The position numbers and the translations under genes are program-made. The notes under the pieces are model-generated. The model did not search any database. It had not been told where the DNA came from and was given only the letters and a program-made list of their open reading frames with translations. A stretch of 32,309 nucleotides of DNA from an uncultured Prevotellaceae bacterium (GTDB taxonomy: Bacteria > Bacteroidota > Bacteroidia > Bacteroidales > Bacteroidaceae), in contig OMXL01000032.1 in NCBI GenBank assembly GCA_900314985.1, forward strand, positions 1-32,309, read 5' to 3'. Below are positions 7,680 through 16,065 of this stretch, one piece after another; the stretch's first letter is position 1, and each line of letters opens with the position of its first letter.

Positions 7680-9050
7680 ATGACGAATAATGTGAACGAA
7701 AGAGATAATTTTGGCAGTAAGTTGGGTGTGATACTGGCTACGGCGGGCTCGGCAGTAGGACTGGGCAACGTGTGGCGCTTCCCCTACATGGCTGGAGAGA
7801 ACGGTGGTGCCGTATTCATCATGATCTACGTGGTGTGCGTGCTGCTGTTAGGCATTCCCTGCATGATTAGCGAATTCATCGTAGGTCGCAATGGTCACGC
7901 CAATACGGCTCGCGCCTACAGGGAACTGGCAGGTGGTACGCCGTGGGCACTGATAGGCTATATGGGTGTGCTGACTGGCTTCCTGATTACAGGCTATTAT
8001 GCCGTGGTTAGCGGTTGGTGCTTGCAATATGTGTGGGCATCGCTGATAGGCCATCTGCAGGGCGACCCAGAGTATTTCCGCACCTATTTTGCTGAACTGA
8101 GCAGTGACCCTGTGAAGCCCGTGCTGTGGACGGTCATCATTCTGGTGATGACCTACCTGATTATCGAACATGGTGTGCGCAATGGCATTGAGCGTGCCTC
8201 GAAACTGCTGATGCCTACCTTATTTATATTGTTGCTCATCATCGTAGTGGCCTCATGCATGCTGCCTGGTGCCGAGAAAGGCATCGAGTTTCTGTTCAAG
8301 CCCGACTACACAAAAATTACGGGCGACGTATTCTTAGGTGCTTTAGGACAGTCGTTCTACTCGCTGAGCATCGCCATGGGTTGTCTGTGTACCTATGCCA
8401 GCTACTTCTCGAAATACACCAATCTGACGAAGTCAGCCTCACAGATAGCCATCATCGACTGTCTGGTGGCCATCCTCGCAGGACTAATGATATTCCCTGC
8501 AGCATTCTCTGTAGGTGTGAATCCCGACAGCGGTCCATCGCTCATCTTCATCACCCTGCCCAACGTCTTCCAGCAGGCCTTTGCAGCCTTCCCCATTGTG
8601 GGCTACGTCATCTCACTGCTGTTCTTCGTCCTGTTGTCATTAGCTGCGCTGACATCACTGATGTCGCTGCACGAGGTATCGACAGCCTTCTTCCAGGAGG
8701 AGATGCACACCACCCGCAAGCGTGCAGCATTGTTGGTCACCATCCTGACCAGCATCATCGGTGCCTTCTGCTCCCTGTCGTTAGGTGCCGTTGACGGACT
8801 GGTGGTCTTTGGTCGTTCACTGTTCGACTGGTTCGACTTCATCACGGGTCAGATCTTCCTACCTATCGTTGGCTTCCTGACCTGTGTCTTCATTGGTTGG
8901 TTTGTACCCCATAAGATAGTACACGATGAGTTCACCAACTGGGGCGAGTTGCGCGGACGCTTCTTCCACTTCTACCTGTTCTTGGTGAAGTATGTGTGTC
9001 CGCTGGCAATACTGGTGATTTTCCTGCACCAGCTGGGACTGCTGAAGTGA
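7680..9050 (+). CDS. Sodium-dependent transporter, NSS/SNF family (first of tandem pair)
   Basis: The 456-residue protein starts with the NSS signature KLGVILATAGSAVGLGNVWR in helix 1 (about residues 14-33), the unwound sodium/substrate site of LeuT-type symporters. GENGGAVFIMIYVVCVLLLG follows in helix 2. About 11-12 helices are visible, ending with a short cytoplasmic tail. Bacterial members import amino acids with sodium; which amino acid cannot be told. The next gene is a close paralogue beginning about 20 bases downstream. Promoter TACTTTTG is 8 bases upstream of the ATG. The stop codon lies at the edge of a heptamer repeat. Confidence 0.9.
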   Translation: MTNNVNERDNFGSKLGVILATAGSAVGLGNVWRFPYMAGENGGAVFIMIYVVCVLLLGIPCMISEFIVGRNGHANTARAYRELAGGTPWALIGYMGVLTGFLITGYYAVVSGWCLQYVWASLIGHLQGDPEYFRTYFAELSSDPVKPVLWTVIILVMTYLIIEHGVRNGIERASKLLMPTLFILLLIIVVASCMLPGAEKGIEFLFKPDYTKITGDVFLGALGQSFYSLSIAMGCLCTYASYFSKYTNLTKSASQIAIIDCLVAILAGLMIFPAAFSVGVNPDSGPSLIFITLPNVFQQAFAAFPIVGYVISLLFFVLLSLAALTSLMSLHEVSTAFFQEEMHTTRKRAALLVTILTSIIGAFCSLSLGAVDGLVVFGRSLFDWFDFITGQIFLPIVGFLTCVFIGWFVPHKIVHDEFTNWGELRGRFFHFYLFLVKYVCPLAILVIFLHQLGLLK

Positions 9051-9069
9051 ATAGTGAATAGTGAATAGT
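9046..9069 (+). repeat. Heptanucleotide repeat between the two symporter genes
   Basis: AGTGAAT is repeated three times and followed by AGT, filling the whole gap from the stop of the first symporter to the ATG of the second. Unit number could affect translation of the downstream gene. Confidence 0.85.
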
Positions 9070-10422
9070 ATGGAGCAGAGAGGAAATTTCGGTAGTAAGT
9101 TAGGCATTGTATTAGCTACGGCAGGCAGTGCGGTGGGACTGGGCAACATCTGGCGCTTCCCTTATATGACGGGACAGAACGGTGGTGCAGCCTTCCTGCT
9201 GATGTATATTGCATGTATTATGCTGCTGGGTGTGCCTGGCATGATTAGCGAATTCATTGTTGGTCGCCATGCACAGAGCAATGCCGCTCGTGCCTACGAC
9301 AAGCTGTCGGGCGGACGCCCATGGAAACTGGTGGGCTATCTGGGTATCCTGACATCGACCATCATTCTCGGCTTCTATGCCGTGGTAGCAGGCTGGTGTC
9401 TGCAATATCTCTATGCTTCCATCGCCGGACAGGTACAAGGCGACAGCCAATATGTCCAGCAATACTTTGTTTCATTCTCCAGCAATGCGTGGAAGCCAGT
9501 GGTCTGCGGACTGCTCTTCGTCGTGATGACCCACCTCATCGTAGTTCGTGGTGTGCGCAAAGGCATTGAGAAAGCATCGAAATGGCTGATGCCCATCCTG
9601 CTGGTGCTGCTGGTGGTACTGGTCATCGCCTCATGCTCATTGCCAGGAGCCATCGAGGGTGTGAAATTCCTGTTGCAGCCCGATTTCTCCAAGATCAACA
9701 GCCACGTGATGCTCGAAGCCCTCGGACAGGCCTTCTTCTCGCTGTCGTTAGGAACGGCATGCCTCTGTACCTATGCCAGCTATTTCTCACACAACACCAA
9801 TCTGCTACACTCAGCAGGACAGATAGCACTGCTCGATACGCTGATAGCCATCCTCTCAGGACTGCTCATCTTCCCTGCCGCAGCATCCGTGGGTATTGGT
9901 GCCGACTCAGGACCTTCCCTGATCTTTATCACGCTGCCCAACGTGTTCCAACAAGCTTTTGGCAGTGTGCCTGCAGTAGGCTATGTGGTCAGCATCATGT
10001 TCTATGCCCTACTGGTCTTTGCTGCGCTGACCTCGACCATCTCGATGCACGAGATAGGAACAGCCTTCTTTAGCGAGGAGTTCCGTATGCCACGCAAATA
10101 TGCTGCGTGGGTGGTCACCATACTGGCTGGCGTACTCTGTCTGCTGTGCTCATGGTCGGTAGGCGCCATTCATATAGAGGTGATGGGTCTGTCGCTCATG
10201 GACTTCTGCGACCAACTGACGGCCAACTTCATGTTGCCATTGGGAGGCATGTTGGCCTGTCTGTTTGTGGGCTGGTACATTCCCAAACAGGTGGTGCATG
10301 ATGAATTTACCAACTACGACCAGCACAACCACAACTACTATCGCATCTACCTCTTTGCCGTACGCTACGTCTGTCCCGTCTGCATCATTCTGGTATTCCT
10401 TCATCAGTTAGGTATCTTATGA
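9070..10422 (+). CDS. Sodium-dependent transporter, NSS/SNF family (second of tandem pair)
   Basis: I place the start at ATG 9070 (MEQRGNFGSKLGIVLATAG), because the GTG at 9061 is within the heptamer repeat. The protein is about 450 residues and aligns along its whole length with the preceding gene. It shares the helix 1 motif GSAVGLGNIWRFPYM, the GGAAFLLMY helix 2, DSGPSLIFITLPNVFQQAF, and the C-terminal VHDEFTNY and HQLG ends. It is therefore a tandem duplicate that has diverged, probably giving a different amino acid specificity. It overlaps the ComEA-like gene by ATGA (10419-10422). Family assignment is firm; substrate is unknown. Confidence 0.9.
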   Translation: MEQRGNFGSKLGIVLATAGSAVGLGNIWRFPYMTGQNGGAAFLLMYIACIMLLGVPGMISEFIVGRHAQSNAARAYDKLSGGRPWKLVGYLGILTSTIILGFYAVVAGWCLQYLYASIAGQVQGDSQYVQQYFVSFSSNAWKPVVCGLLFVVMTHLIVVRGVRKGIEKASKWLMPILLVLLVVLVIASCSLPGAIEGVKFLLQPDFSKINSHVMLEALGQAFFSLSLGTACLCTYASYFSHNTNLLHSAGQIALLDTLIAILSGLLIFPAAASVGIGADSGPSLIFITLPNVFQQAFGSVPAVGYVVSIMFYALLVFAALTSTISMHEIGTAFFSEEFRMPRKYAAWVVTILAGVLCLLCSWSVGAIHIEVMGLSLMDFCDQLTANFMLPLGGMLACLFVGWYIPKQVVHDEFTNYDQHNHNYYRIYLFAVRYVCPVCIILVFLHQLGIL

Positions 10423-11291
10423 ACCGTAACGACCGTCGTATCGCACTGACTGCCATTGCTGTTGGTAGCCTCGCCCTGATAGGCTTGTGGCTGACAGAAT
10501 ACCAACAGGCACCAGAGACGACCCTTATGGTGAAGGACAGTACGATGCTGGTTGATTCCACTCATCATAAGACTTATCAGCAGCGCGCGTCGGCATCGAT
10601 GACTGTGGGTGAAGTGCCCCTGCGCCATACAGAAGAGTTTCCCTTCGACCCCAATACAGCAGATAGTACCCAACTGTTGCGACTGGGCCTGCAACCCTGG
10701 CAGGTACGTAGCATCTACCGCTTCCGTGCACGAGGTGGCGTCTTTCGTACCAAACGTGACTTTGCCGAGTTGCATGGCCTCACCAAGAAAGACTACCTGC
10801 GCCTGGAACCCTATATCCGCATCTCTGACGACTACCAACCAGCCTCAACGCTCTTTCCCAAGGAAGAACGAGACTCGGTGCGCTATCCTATCAAACTGAA
10901 AGATGGTGAACACATCGTGCTGAACACTGCTGACACCACACAGCTGATGAAGGTACCTGGCATTGGCAGCTACTACGCCAAGGAGATTGTGCGCCACGGC
11001 AAGTGGATTGGAGGCTATGTCAGCGTGGACCAACTGGACGAGATTGATGGCTTTCCGCAGACGGCCAAGAAGTATTTTGTCATCAACCGCCCTACCCCAC
11101 AACGGCTGAAGATCAACAAACTCTCGCTACAGGAACTGCGTCGTCACCCCTATATCAACTACTACCAGGCTAAAACAATTGTCGACTATCGACACCTGCA
11201 CGGAGACATTAAAAGTCTGCAGGATTTACGCTTTTCCAAACACTTCCCAGAAGACGTAATTCAGCGCTTAGAACCCTATATTGAGTATTAG
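10419..11291 (+). CDS. ComEA-like helix-hairpin-helix protein, membrane anchored
   Basis: The 290-residue protein has one N-terminal hydrophobic segment (about residues 8-25, IALTAIAVGSLALIGLWL) and then three HhH units. These are FDPNTADSTQLLRLGLQPWQ (about 76-95), LNTADTTQLMKVPGIGSYYA (about 168-187), and KINKLSLQELRRHPYINYYQ near residues 230-249. The NTAD...LxxxxGIG pattern is that of ComEA, which binds incoming DNA in the periplasm during natural transformation. The extracytoplasmic orientation fits that role, but many Bacteroidetes carry such proteins without known competence. It is translationally coupled to the second symporter, an odd partner. A ComEA-like function is an inference from domains only. 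Confidence 0.8.
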   Translation: MNRNDRRIALTAIAVGSLALIGLWLTEYQQAPETTLMVKDSTMLVDSTHHKTYQQRASASMTVGEVPLRHTEEFPFDPNTADSTQLLRLGLQPWQVRSIYRFRARGGVFRTKRDFAELHGLTKKDYLRLEPYIRISDDYQPASTLFPKEERDSVRYPIKLKDGEHIVLNTADTTQLMKVPGIGSYYAKEIVRHGKWIGGYVSVDQLDEIDGFPQTAKKYFVINRPTPQRLKINKLSLQELRRHPYINYYQAKTIVDYRHLHGDIKSLQDLRFSKHFPEDVIQRLEPYIEY

Positions 11292-11346
11292 TCAATTGAC
11301 CTAAGTCAATAAGTTGCAGTTTTTAGTGTAAAAAATACAAGAATAC

Positions 11347-11377
11347 TTGTCTGTGTGCGAACACATTTGTACCTTTG
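11347..11377 (+). promoter_or_regulatory. Promoter of candidate small RNA
   Basis: TTG at 11347-11349 and TACCTTTG at 11370-11377 are 20 bases apart, a full match to the Bacteroidetes promoter consensus. No plausible protein start follows before a terminator. Confidence 0.75.
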
Positions 11378-11383
11378 CATCGT

Positions 11384-11557
11384 CTTCAGAGGAAGTCTTA
11401 AAGGTAAAATAAAGATTGTATTAAGGATTAAGTAAAAAGATCATTCATATTTTGTTTTAGGTTAGTAGTTTTGGTTATGTAGTAAATTATGTTTCGGGGA
11501 AAATGATGAAACATACATGAAGAGGGGCATCCGTGAGGGTGTCCCTCTTCTGTTATT
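11384..11557 (+). ncRNA. Candidate intergenic small RNA of about 170 nt
   Basis: A consensus promoter (11347-11377) is followed by about 170 bases without a credible reading frame and then by a strong terminator (11521-11548). Inside are a small hairpin CTTC-AGAG-GAAG near the 5' end and TATGTTTC paired with GAAACATA about 20 bases before the terminator. The RNA reads rightward, convergent with murQ. I cannot assign it to a named RNA family. The 5' end is predicted from promoter spacing only. Confidence 0.5.
11521..11548 (+). terminator. Intrinsic terminator of the candidate small RNA
   Basis: AGAGGGGCATCC pairs with GGGTGTCCCTCT (12 pairs including G-U) around a GTGA loop, followed by TCTGTTATT. 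It lies just beyond the 3' end of murQ and could also serve that gene weakly. Confidence 0.75.
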
Positions 11558-11571
11558 GACATTTGTTTCTA

Positions 11572-12420
11572 CTAACAATCAGAATCGGTGGTCTCGAAAG
11601 CCTGCTCTTCACGCAGGGCACCATCTACACTGCCAGCGTCAAGCAGTCGGCGCTGAGCCTCCTCGTAGTCTAAGCCCAAAAACTCCTGCAGCATGCGCGT
11701 ACCACGGTCAACGAGTTTGGCATTCTTCAGCTGCATCTTGACCATACGGTTGCCGCGAACACGTCCCATACGAATCATCAGCGAGGTAGAGATCATGTTC
11801 AGCACCATCTTCTGTGCCGTACCACTCTTCATGCGACTGGAACCCGTCACAAACTCAGGACCTACAATGGTCTCGATAGGATAGTCCACGACAGCAGCCA
11901 ACGGTGTATCTGGATTGCTGGTAATGCAGCCTGTCAGCAGTCCTTGCTGACGAGCCTGTTCAACAGCCCCAATAACATAAGGTGTAGTTCCAGAGGCCGC
12001 AATACCAATGACAGCATCGTCAGCCTTGGGATGATAGCTCTGCAGGTCACGCCATCCCTGTTCAGCAACATCCTCTGCTTTCTCCACAGCATGTCGCAAG
12101 GCATGGTCGCCACCAGCAATGATACCAACGACCCACTCTTCAGAGACACCGAAAGTAGGTGGCAACTCACTGGCATCCAACACACCTAAGCGACCGCTGG
12201 TGCCTGAACCGATATAAAACAGTCGTCCGCCACGTTTCATTCGTGGTTCGATAGCCTCCACCAAGGCTTCTATCTGGGGCAATGCCTTGCTGACAGCCTC
12301 AGCCACCAGATGGTCTTCATCATTGATGTGCTGCAACAACTCGCCTACCGACATCCGCTCCAGGTGGTTGTAGTGCGATGGCTGTTCTGTAATTTTGCGT
12401 TGTACCGTTTTACTTACCAT
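11572..12420 (-). CDS. murQ: N-acetylmuramic acid 6-phosphate etherase
   Basis: The 282-residue cytoplasmic SIS-domain enzyme cleaves the lactyl ether of MurNAc-6-phosphate to give GlcNAc-6-phosphate, a peptidoglycan recycling step. The family signature YIGSGTSGRLGVLDASELPP lies at residues 69-88 with catalytic Glu85. A second acidic residue, Glu116 in AVEKAEDVAE, matches the known pair. GSSRMKSGTAQKMVLNMIST in the second half is also characteristic. Length is slightly short of the ~300 typical, with the C-terminus ending in an acidic tail. It is separated by only 15 bases from the helicase gene upstream, so they may share a transcript. No anmK or phosphotransferase gene lies beside it. Confidence 0.95.
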   Translation of the reverse strand: MVSKTVQRKITEQPSHYNHLERMSVGELLQHINDEDHLVAEAVSKALPQIEALVEAIEPRMKRGGRLFYIGSGTSGRLGVLDASELPPTFGVSEEWVVGIIAGGDHALRHAVEKAEDVAEQGWRDLQSYHPKADDAVIGIAASGTTPYVIGAVEQARQQGLLTGCITSNPDTPLAAVVDYPIETIVGPEFVTGSSRMKSGTAQKMVLNMISTSLMIRMGRVRGNRMVKMQLKNAKLVDRGTRMLQEFLGLDYEEAQRRLLDAGSVDGALREEQAFETTDSDC

Positions 12421-12435
12421 ATCGCTCTGAAACTA

Positions 12436-14316
12436 TCATTTCTTCTTTCGTTCATTTTTCTTTGTCTTGCGGACACGCTTCGCTTTCAGTGTACCTTCGT
12501 CAATGGCATCAAGCATCGACATCTGTTTCTCATGCAGATAGATATCAACCGTATAGCCTTTCTCAGCTATTTTCAATAGCAGATAGCGACGGGCACGCCA
12601 TGCCTGACGCAAGTCAGTAAATGCATTGTCCAGTCGGCGTGCAGCCTGCTTATTGCCTGTCTCCACCTTGGCAGAGAGTTCGATGGGTTTGCTAAGAATA
12701 AAGTGCAACTGGTCGCTGAAATACTCGGCACTACGCTTCACACGCTCCAAGAAGTCTGCATCGCGCAGTCCCTCAACAGGCATTAAGCGGATTTTCTGTT
12801 GCCAACGGTCGGCAATGGCCAGGACATGCTGACGAAGGTCGAAGAGTGCCTGGTCGTGTAGCTGTTTTAGGGAGGCGTGACTATGATAGAAGAACTCCGC
12901 AAAGATGCGCACCATCGTCTCTTGTAACAAGAGGATGGAGCGGAAGTCAAACAGCTGAAGCAACAGATAGCGCTCATACTCCTGCTTGAGCACGGGCAAC
13001 TGCTGGATGCTACGCTCTGCCTCACTCTCCTGCTGTGCAATATAGCTATCCACACGCTGGTCGTTGATGATAGAACGAGCCTCCAAAGGAGTAGCAAGAG
13101 TCAAACCTTCAAGCGTACGGCAACGGCTTAACGCCACATACACCTGACCAGGGGCAAACGACTGATTGGCATCAATGATGGCGTGATCGAACGTCAGACC
13201 CTGACTCTTATGAATGGTGATAGCCCATGCTAAGCGCAAGGGTAGCTGCTTAAAGGTGCCCTGCACTTCTGACTCTATCTCGCGTGTCACCTCATTCAGC
13301 GTATAACGGGTATTCTCCCACTCCAACGGCTCTACCTCGATGGCGTTAGCATCGCCCTCACAATAGACGGTGAGATGCTTCTCGCTGGCCTCCATCACAC
13401 GACCAATGCGACCATTATAATAAAGGTGTTCACCAGACGGGTCATTCTTGACGAACATGACCTGTGCACCCACTTTCAGTTCCAGCGTCTCTGCCGTAGG
13501 ATAGGAATAGTCAGGGAACGTACCCTTGATCTCAGCTCGATAGCTGTAGGAACGTCCTGGCAATTTCTGCAATTCCGATTCGTTATAGTAGTTAGCCAGA
13601 TGGTTGTGGGTGGTGAGGCGGATGGCCAATTGAGAATTGAGAATTGAGAATTGAGAATTAAGAATTGCTCTACTGTTCAATTGTGCCAAGGCCTCAGCAG
13701 ACGGATGACCATTGCGCACCTCATTAAGGATTTTGATAAACGACTCGTCCTGCTGACGATAGACATGCTCCAGTTGGATGGTCACATAGTCTATCTGTTG
13801 CAAAGCCTTAGAACCAAAGAAGTATGGGGTATCATAGTAAGGTTTCAACAGGCGCTCGTCTTCAGGAGTGACGACAGGCGTCAGCTGTGCCAAATCTCCT
13901 ATCAGCAACAGCTGCACACCACCAAAGGGCAGGTTGTGGTCACGGAAGCGTCTCAATACAGCATCAATAGCATCGAGCAGGTCAGCACGTACCATCGATA
14001 TCTCGTCAATAATCAGCAAATCGATAGACGCTATGATCTTACGTTTCTCACGACTGAAGTCGAACTTACTCTCCACCTTGGCACCAGGCACATAAGGCGA
14101 GAAGGGCAACTGGAAGAACGAATGGATGGTAACGCCGCCCGCATTAATGGCAGCCACACCTGTTGGTGCCACCACGATAGGGCGTTTGCGCGACTGCTGC
14201 ATCACCGTCCTCAGGAACGTCGTCTTTCCCGTACCAGCCTTACCGGTCAGAAAGATGCTACGTCCCGTATTCTCTACAAAGTCCCATGCGGTGAGCAACT
14301 CGTTATTTTGTTCCAT
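12436..14316 (-). CDS. Pif1/RecD-like SF1 DNA helicase (AAA-family, with extended C-terminus)
   Basis: I place the start at 14316 (MEQNNELLTAWDF), because the minus-strand promoter box TACTTTTG (14322-14329) sits 5 bases upstream. The 626-residue protein has Walker A GKAGTGKTTF at residues 25-34, APTGVAAINAGG (motif Ia), LLIIDEISMV (Walker B), GDLAQLTPV (motif III), and a C-terminal UvrD_C_2-type LAWAITIHKSQGLTFDHAI with VALSRCR. This order identifies a Pif1/RecD-type 5'-3' helicase. The last ~200 residues form a helical extension ending in a very basic tail. Between the two RecA domains the protein contains an in-frame block (ILNSQFSILNSQLAI) encoded by five heptamers at 13628-13667, a likely repeat insertion into a surface loop. 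Confidence 0.9.
   Translation of the reverse strand: MEQNNELLTAWDFVENTGRSIFLTGKAGTGKTTFLRTVMQQSRKRPIVVAPTGVAAINAGGVTIHSFFQLPFSPYVPGAKVESKFDFSREKRKIIASIDLLIIDEISMVRADLLDAIDAVLRRFRDHNLPFGGVQLLLIGDLAQLTPVVTPEDERLLKPYYDTPYFFGSKALQQIDYVTIQLEHVYRQQDESFIKILNEVRNGHPSAEALAQLNSRAILNSQFSILNSQLAIRLTTHNHLANYYNESELQKLPGRSYSYRAEIKGTFPDYSYPTAETLELKVGAQVMFVKNDPSGEHLYYNGRIGRVMEASEKHLTVYCEGDANAIEVEPLEWENTRYTLNEVTREIESEVQGTFKQLPLRLAWAITIHKSQGLTFDHAIIDANQSFAPGQVYVALSRCRTLEGLTLATPLEARSIINDQRVDSYIAQQESEAERSIQQLPVLKQEYERYLLLQLFDFRSILLLQETMVRIFAEFFYHSHASLKQLHDQALFDLRQHVLAIADRWQQKIRLMPVEGLRDADFLERVKRSAEYFSDQLHFILSKPIELSAKVETGNKQAARRLDNAFTDLRQAWRARRYLLLKIAEKGYTVDIYLHEKQMSMLDAIDEGTLKAKRVRKTKKNERKKK
13628..13667. repeat. 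Heptanucleotide repeat array inside the helicase gene
   Basis: AATTGAG occurs four times in a row, followed by AATTAAG and a partial AATTG. The array stays in frame with the leftward helicase gene and encodes a repeated ILNSQFS-like stretch. Confidence 0.9.
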
Positions 14317-14321
14317 GGGTG

Positions 14322-14379
14322 CAAAAGTACGTTTTTTTAATGGAAAATAGACATAATAACCAAAAAAACTGTACCTTTG
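14322..14379. promoter_or_regulatory. Divergent promoters between helicase and YfiH-like gene
   Basis: The minus-strand box TACTTTTG (14322-14329) serves the helicase and the plus-strand box TACCTTTG (14372-14379) serves the YfiH/PgeF-like gene. They are about 45 bases apart and divergent. Confidence 0.65.
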
Positions 14380-14408
14380 CAACGGAAATTCTTGCTTTAT
14401 CGGCAACT

Positions 14409-15206
14409 ATGATGTTTACAATGATAGTACCTGAACTACATTATTATCATTTGGGCGATGGTGTGACGGCTTTCAGCACCACGCGCCAAGGAGGTTATAG
14501 TCAAGGAAACTATGGCCAGTTTAATATCAACTGCTATTGCGGCGACGACAAGGAGGGTATCCAAAAGAACCGTGAAGCCCTCTGCCAACTGTTAGCCATT
14601 GCCGACGACCATCTCTTGATGCCTCATCAGGTACATCTGACGAAGATAGCGCAGATAGATGATGCCTTCTTTGCGCTACCTGCTGACGAGCGCCATCAGG
14701 CACTGGAAGGTGTCGATGCGCTGATGACCAATATAGAGGGCGTCTGCATAGGTGTTTCTACCGCCGACTGCATTCCCGTACTGCTCTATGACCCCGTACA
14801 GCGTGCTGCCTGTGCTATTCATGCTGGCTGGCGAGGCACTGTCAAGCGCATCACAGAACAGGCTGTAGCACAGATGACCGCTGTCTATGGCACCCGTCCT
14901 GCAGATATCATAGCCCAGATAGGCCCTAGCATCCACCTCGACAGCTTTGAGGTGGGCGATGAGGTCTATGAAGCCTTTCAGCAAGAGGGATTTGATATGC
15001 AGGCCATTAGCAAGAAAAAAGAAAAGTGGCATATCGACCTGCCTGAGTGCAATCGATTACAACTGATTGCCAAAGGTATTCCTGCCGATCACATTGCCGT
15101 CTCTTCCATCTGCACCTACCAACAGGCTGACCGCTTCTTCTCTGCCCGTCGACTGGGCATCAATTCAGGCCGTATCTTCACGTCCATTATCTTACGACAA
15201 AAATAA
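14409..15206 (+). CDS. YfiH/PgeF-family purine nucleosidase / laccase-domain protein
   Basis: The start at 14409 (MMFTMIVPELHYYHL) is chosen because the longer frame begins upstream of the promoter box TACCTTTG at 14372-14379. The protein is then about 265 residues, normal for the family. The conserved metal-binding motifs are present: LMPHQVHLTKI, VSTADCIPVLLYD, and CAIHAGWRGTVKRI, followed by IGPSI. Members were first called multicopper polyphenol oxidases and were later shown to act on purine nucleosides or to edit peptidoglycan (PgeF). Cytoplasmic location is expected, with no signal peptide. The gene is transcribed divergently from the helicase. Confidence 0.9.
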   Translation: MMFTMIVPELHYYHLGDGVTAFSTTRQGGYSQGNYGQFNINCYCGDDKEGIQKNREALCQLLAIADDHLLMPHQVHLTKIAQIDDAFFALPADERHQALEGVDALMTNIEGVCIGVSTADCIPVLLYDPVQRAACAIHAGWRGTVKRITEQAVAQMTAVYGTRPADIIAQIGPSIHLDSFEVGDEVYEAFQQEGFDMQAISKKKEKWHIDLPECNRLQLIAKGIPADHIAVSSICTYQQADRFFSARRLGINSGRIFTSIILRQK

Positions 15207-15223
15207 TAAATCTGTCCTATTCA

Positions 15224-15255
15224 TTGGTTATTATTGGAAAAAATGTGTACCTTTG
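15224..15255 (+). promoter_or_regulatory. Promoter of the membrane protein / histidine kinase pair
   Basis: TTG at 15224-15226 and TACCTTTG at 15248-15255 are separated by 21 bases. A five-codon frame (MVIQL) lies in the leader at 15272-15289, just before the GTG start. Confidence 0.65.
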
Positions 15256-15294
15256 CACCCATAAAACCATCATGGTCATTCAATTGTAAAGAAA

Positions 15295-16026
15295 GTGGAA
15301 CAGACTATTTATCGCATAGCACTCATCCTAACGGGAGTCATCAACCTCGGTCTCGCTGGTTGGCTCTTTGGGGGCAGCAAACCATACAAGCAGTATGATG
15401 TGTACTACCGTACCCGTCTGCTTACTACGTTGTGGATTGCCGTCTTCGGTTTGGGCTATATGATTCACGGTGCCCTTATGTGGCGTTACACATGGCCAAC
15501 AGCCGCATCGGCACTGACCGTCACCTACTTTCATTTAGGAGCCATCTGTTTCAGCTGGGGCTATACGTCCTTGCTGAATCCCAAATACCTGACACGAGGC
15601 ATCGTCCTGCGCGACTGCCTGTACTATCTCTTCTCTATCATCATTTACTGGACGGTAGCGTTGCAGTGGAAAGAAGCATCCACCTACACGGCGCTGTCGT
15701 TCGTACCCTTCTTCTGTTATGCAGCATTGATAGTCTTCGTGTTCTACCAGACCTATAACCAAGTGAGCTACCGACTCCTGCGCCTCTCGTATGGCAACGT
15801 GATGGGCTTTGTACGATGGATGCAGGTTTGTTGCGACCTCATCGTACTCTTTGGTATCAGCAGTGTAGCCATTACAGGCATATTTCCCACTGATTTCTGG
15901 CCATATACACTATTGTTGGTGGCTGGCATCGGTATGTTTGGATACATTGCCTACTCGTTGAACAAATATGGCTCAACGATAGAGACTACCACAGAGGCGA
16001 CAAAGAACGTAGCATCCAAGCGGTAA
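15295..16026 (+). CDS. Seven-helix integral membrane protein of unknown function
   Basis: The 243-residue protein has about seven hydrophobic helices: 6-26, 41-61, 75-95, 105-125, 130-150, 175-195 and 202-222 roughly. It ends with a short polar tail. It starts with GTG (MEQTIYRIALILTGV); no in-frame ATG fits better, and AAAGAAA precedes it. The stop is 39 bases from the chosen start of a histidine kinase, so it may be a membrane partner or sensor component for that kinase. No known family motif is recognised. Confidence 0.75.
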   Translation: MEQTIYRIALILTGVINLGLAGWLFGGSKPYKQYDVYYRTRLLTTLWIAVFGLGYMIHGALMWRYTWPTAASALTVTYFHLGAICFSWGYTSLLNPKYLTRGIVLRDCLYYLFSIIIYWTVALQWKEASTYTALSFVPFFCYAALIVFVFYQTYNQVSYRLLRLSYGNVMGFVRWMQVCCDLIVLFGISSVAITGIFPTDFWPYTLLLVAGIGMFGYIAYSLNKYGSTIETTTEATKNVASKR

Positions 16027-16065
16027 TGTTTTGAAATGAGAGAAAAAAGAAACGATTATAACACA

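Noticed and set aside
13628-13667. CRISPR-like array
   Set aside because: Units are 7 bases with no spacers, so this is a simple tandem repeat; no cas genes are present.
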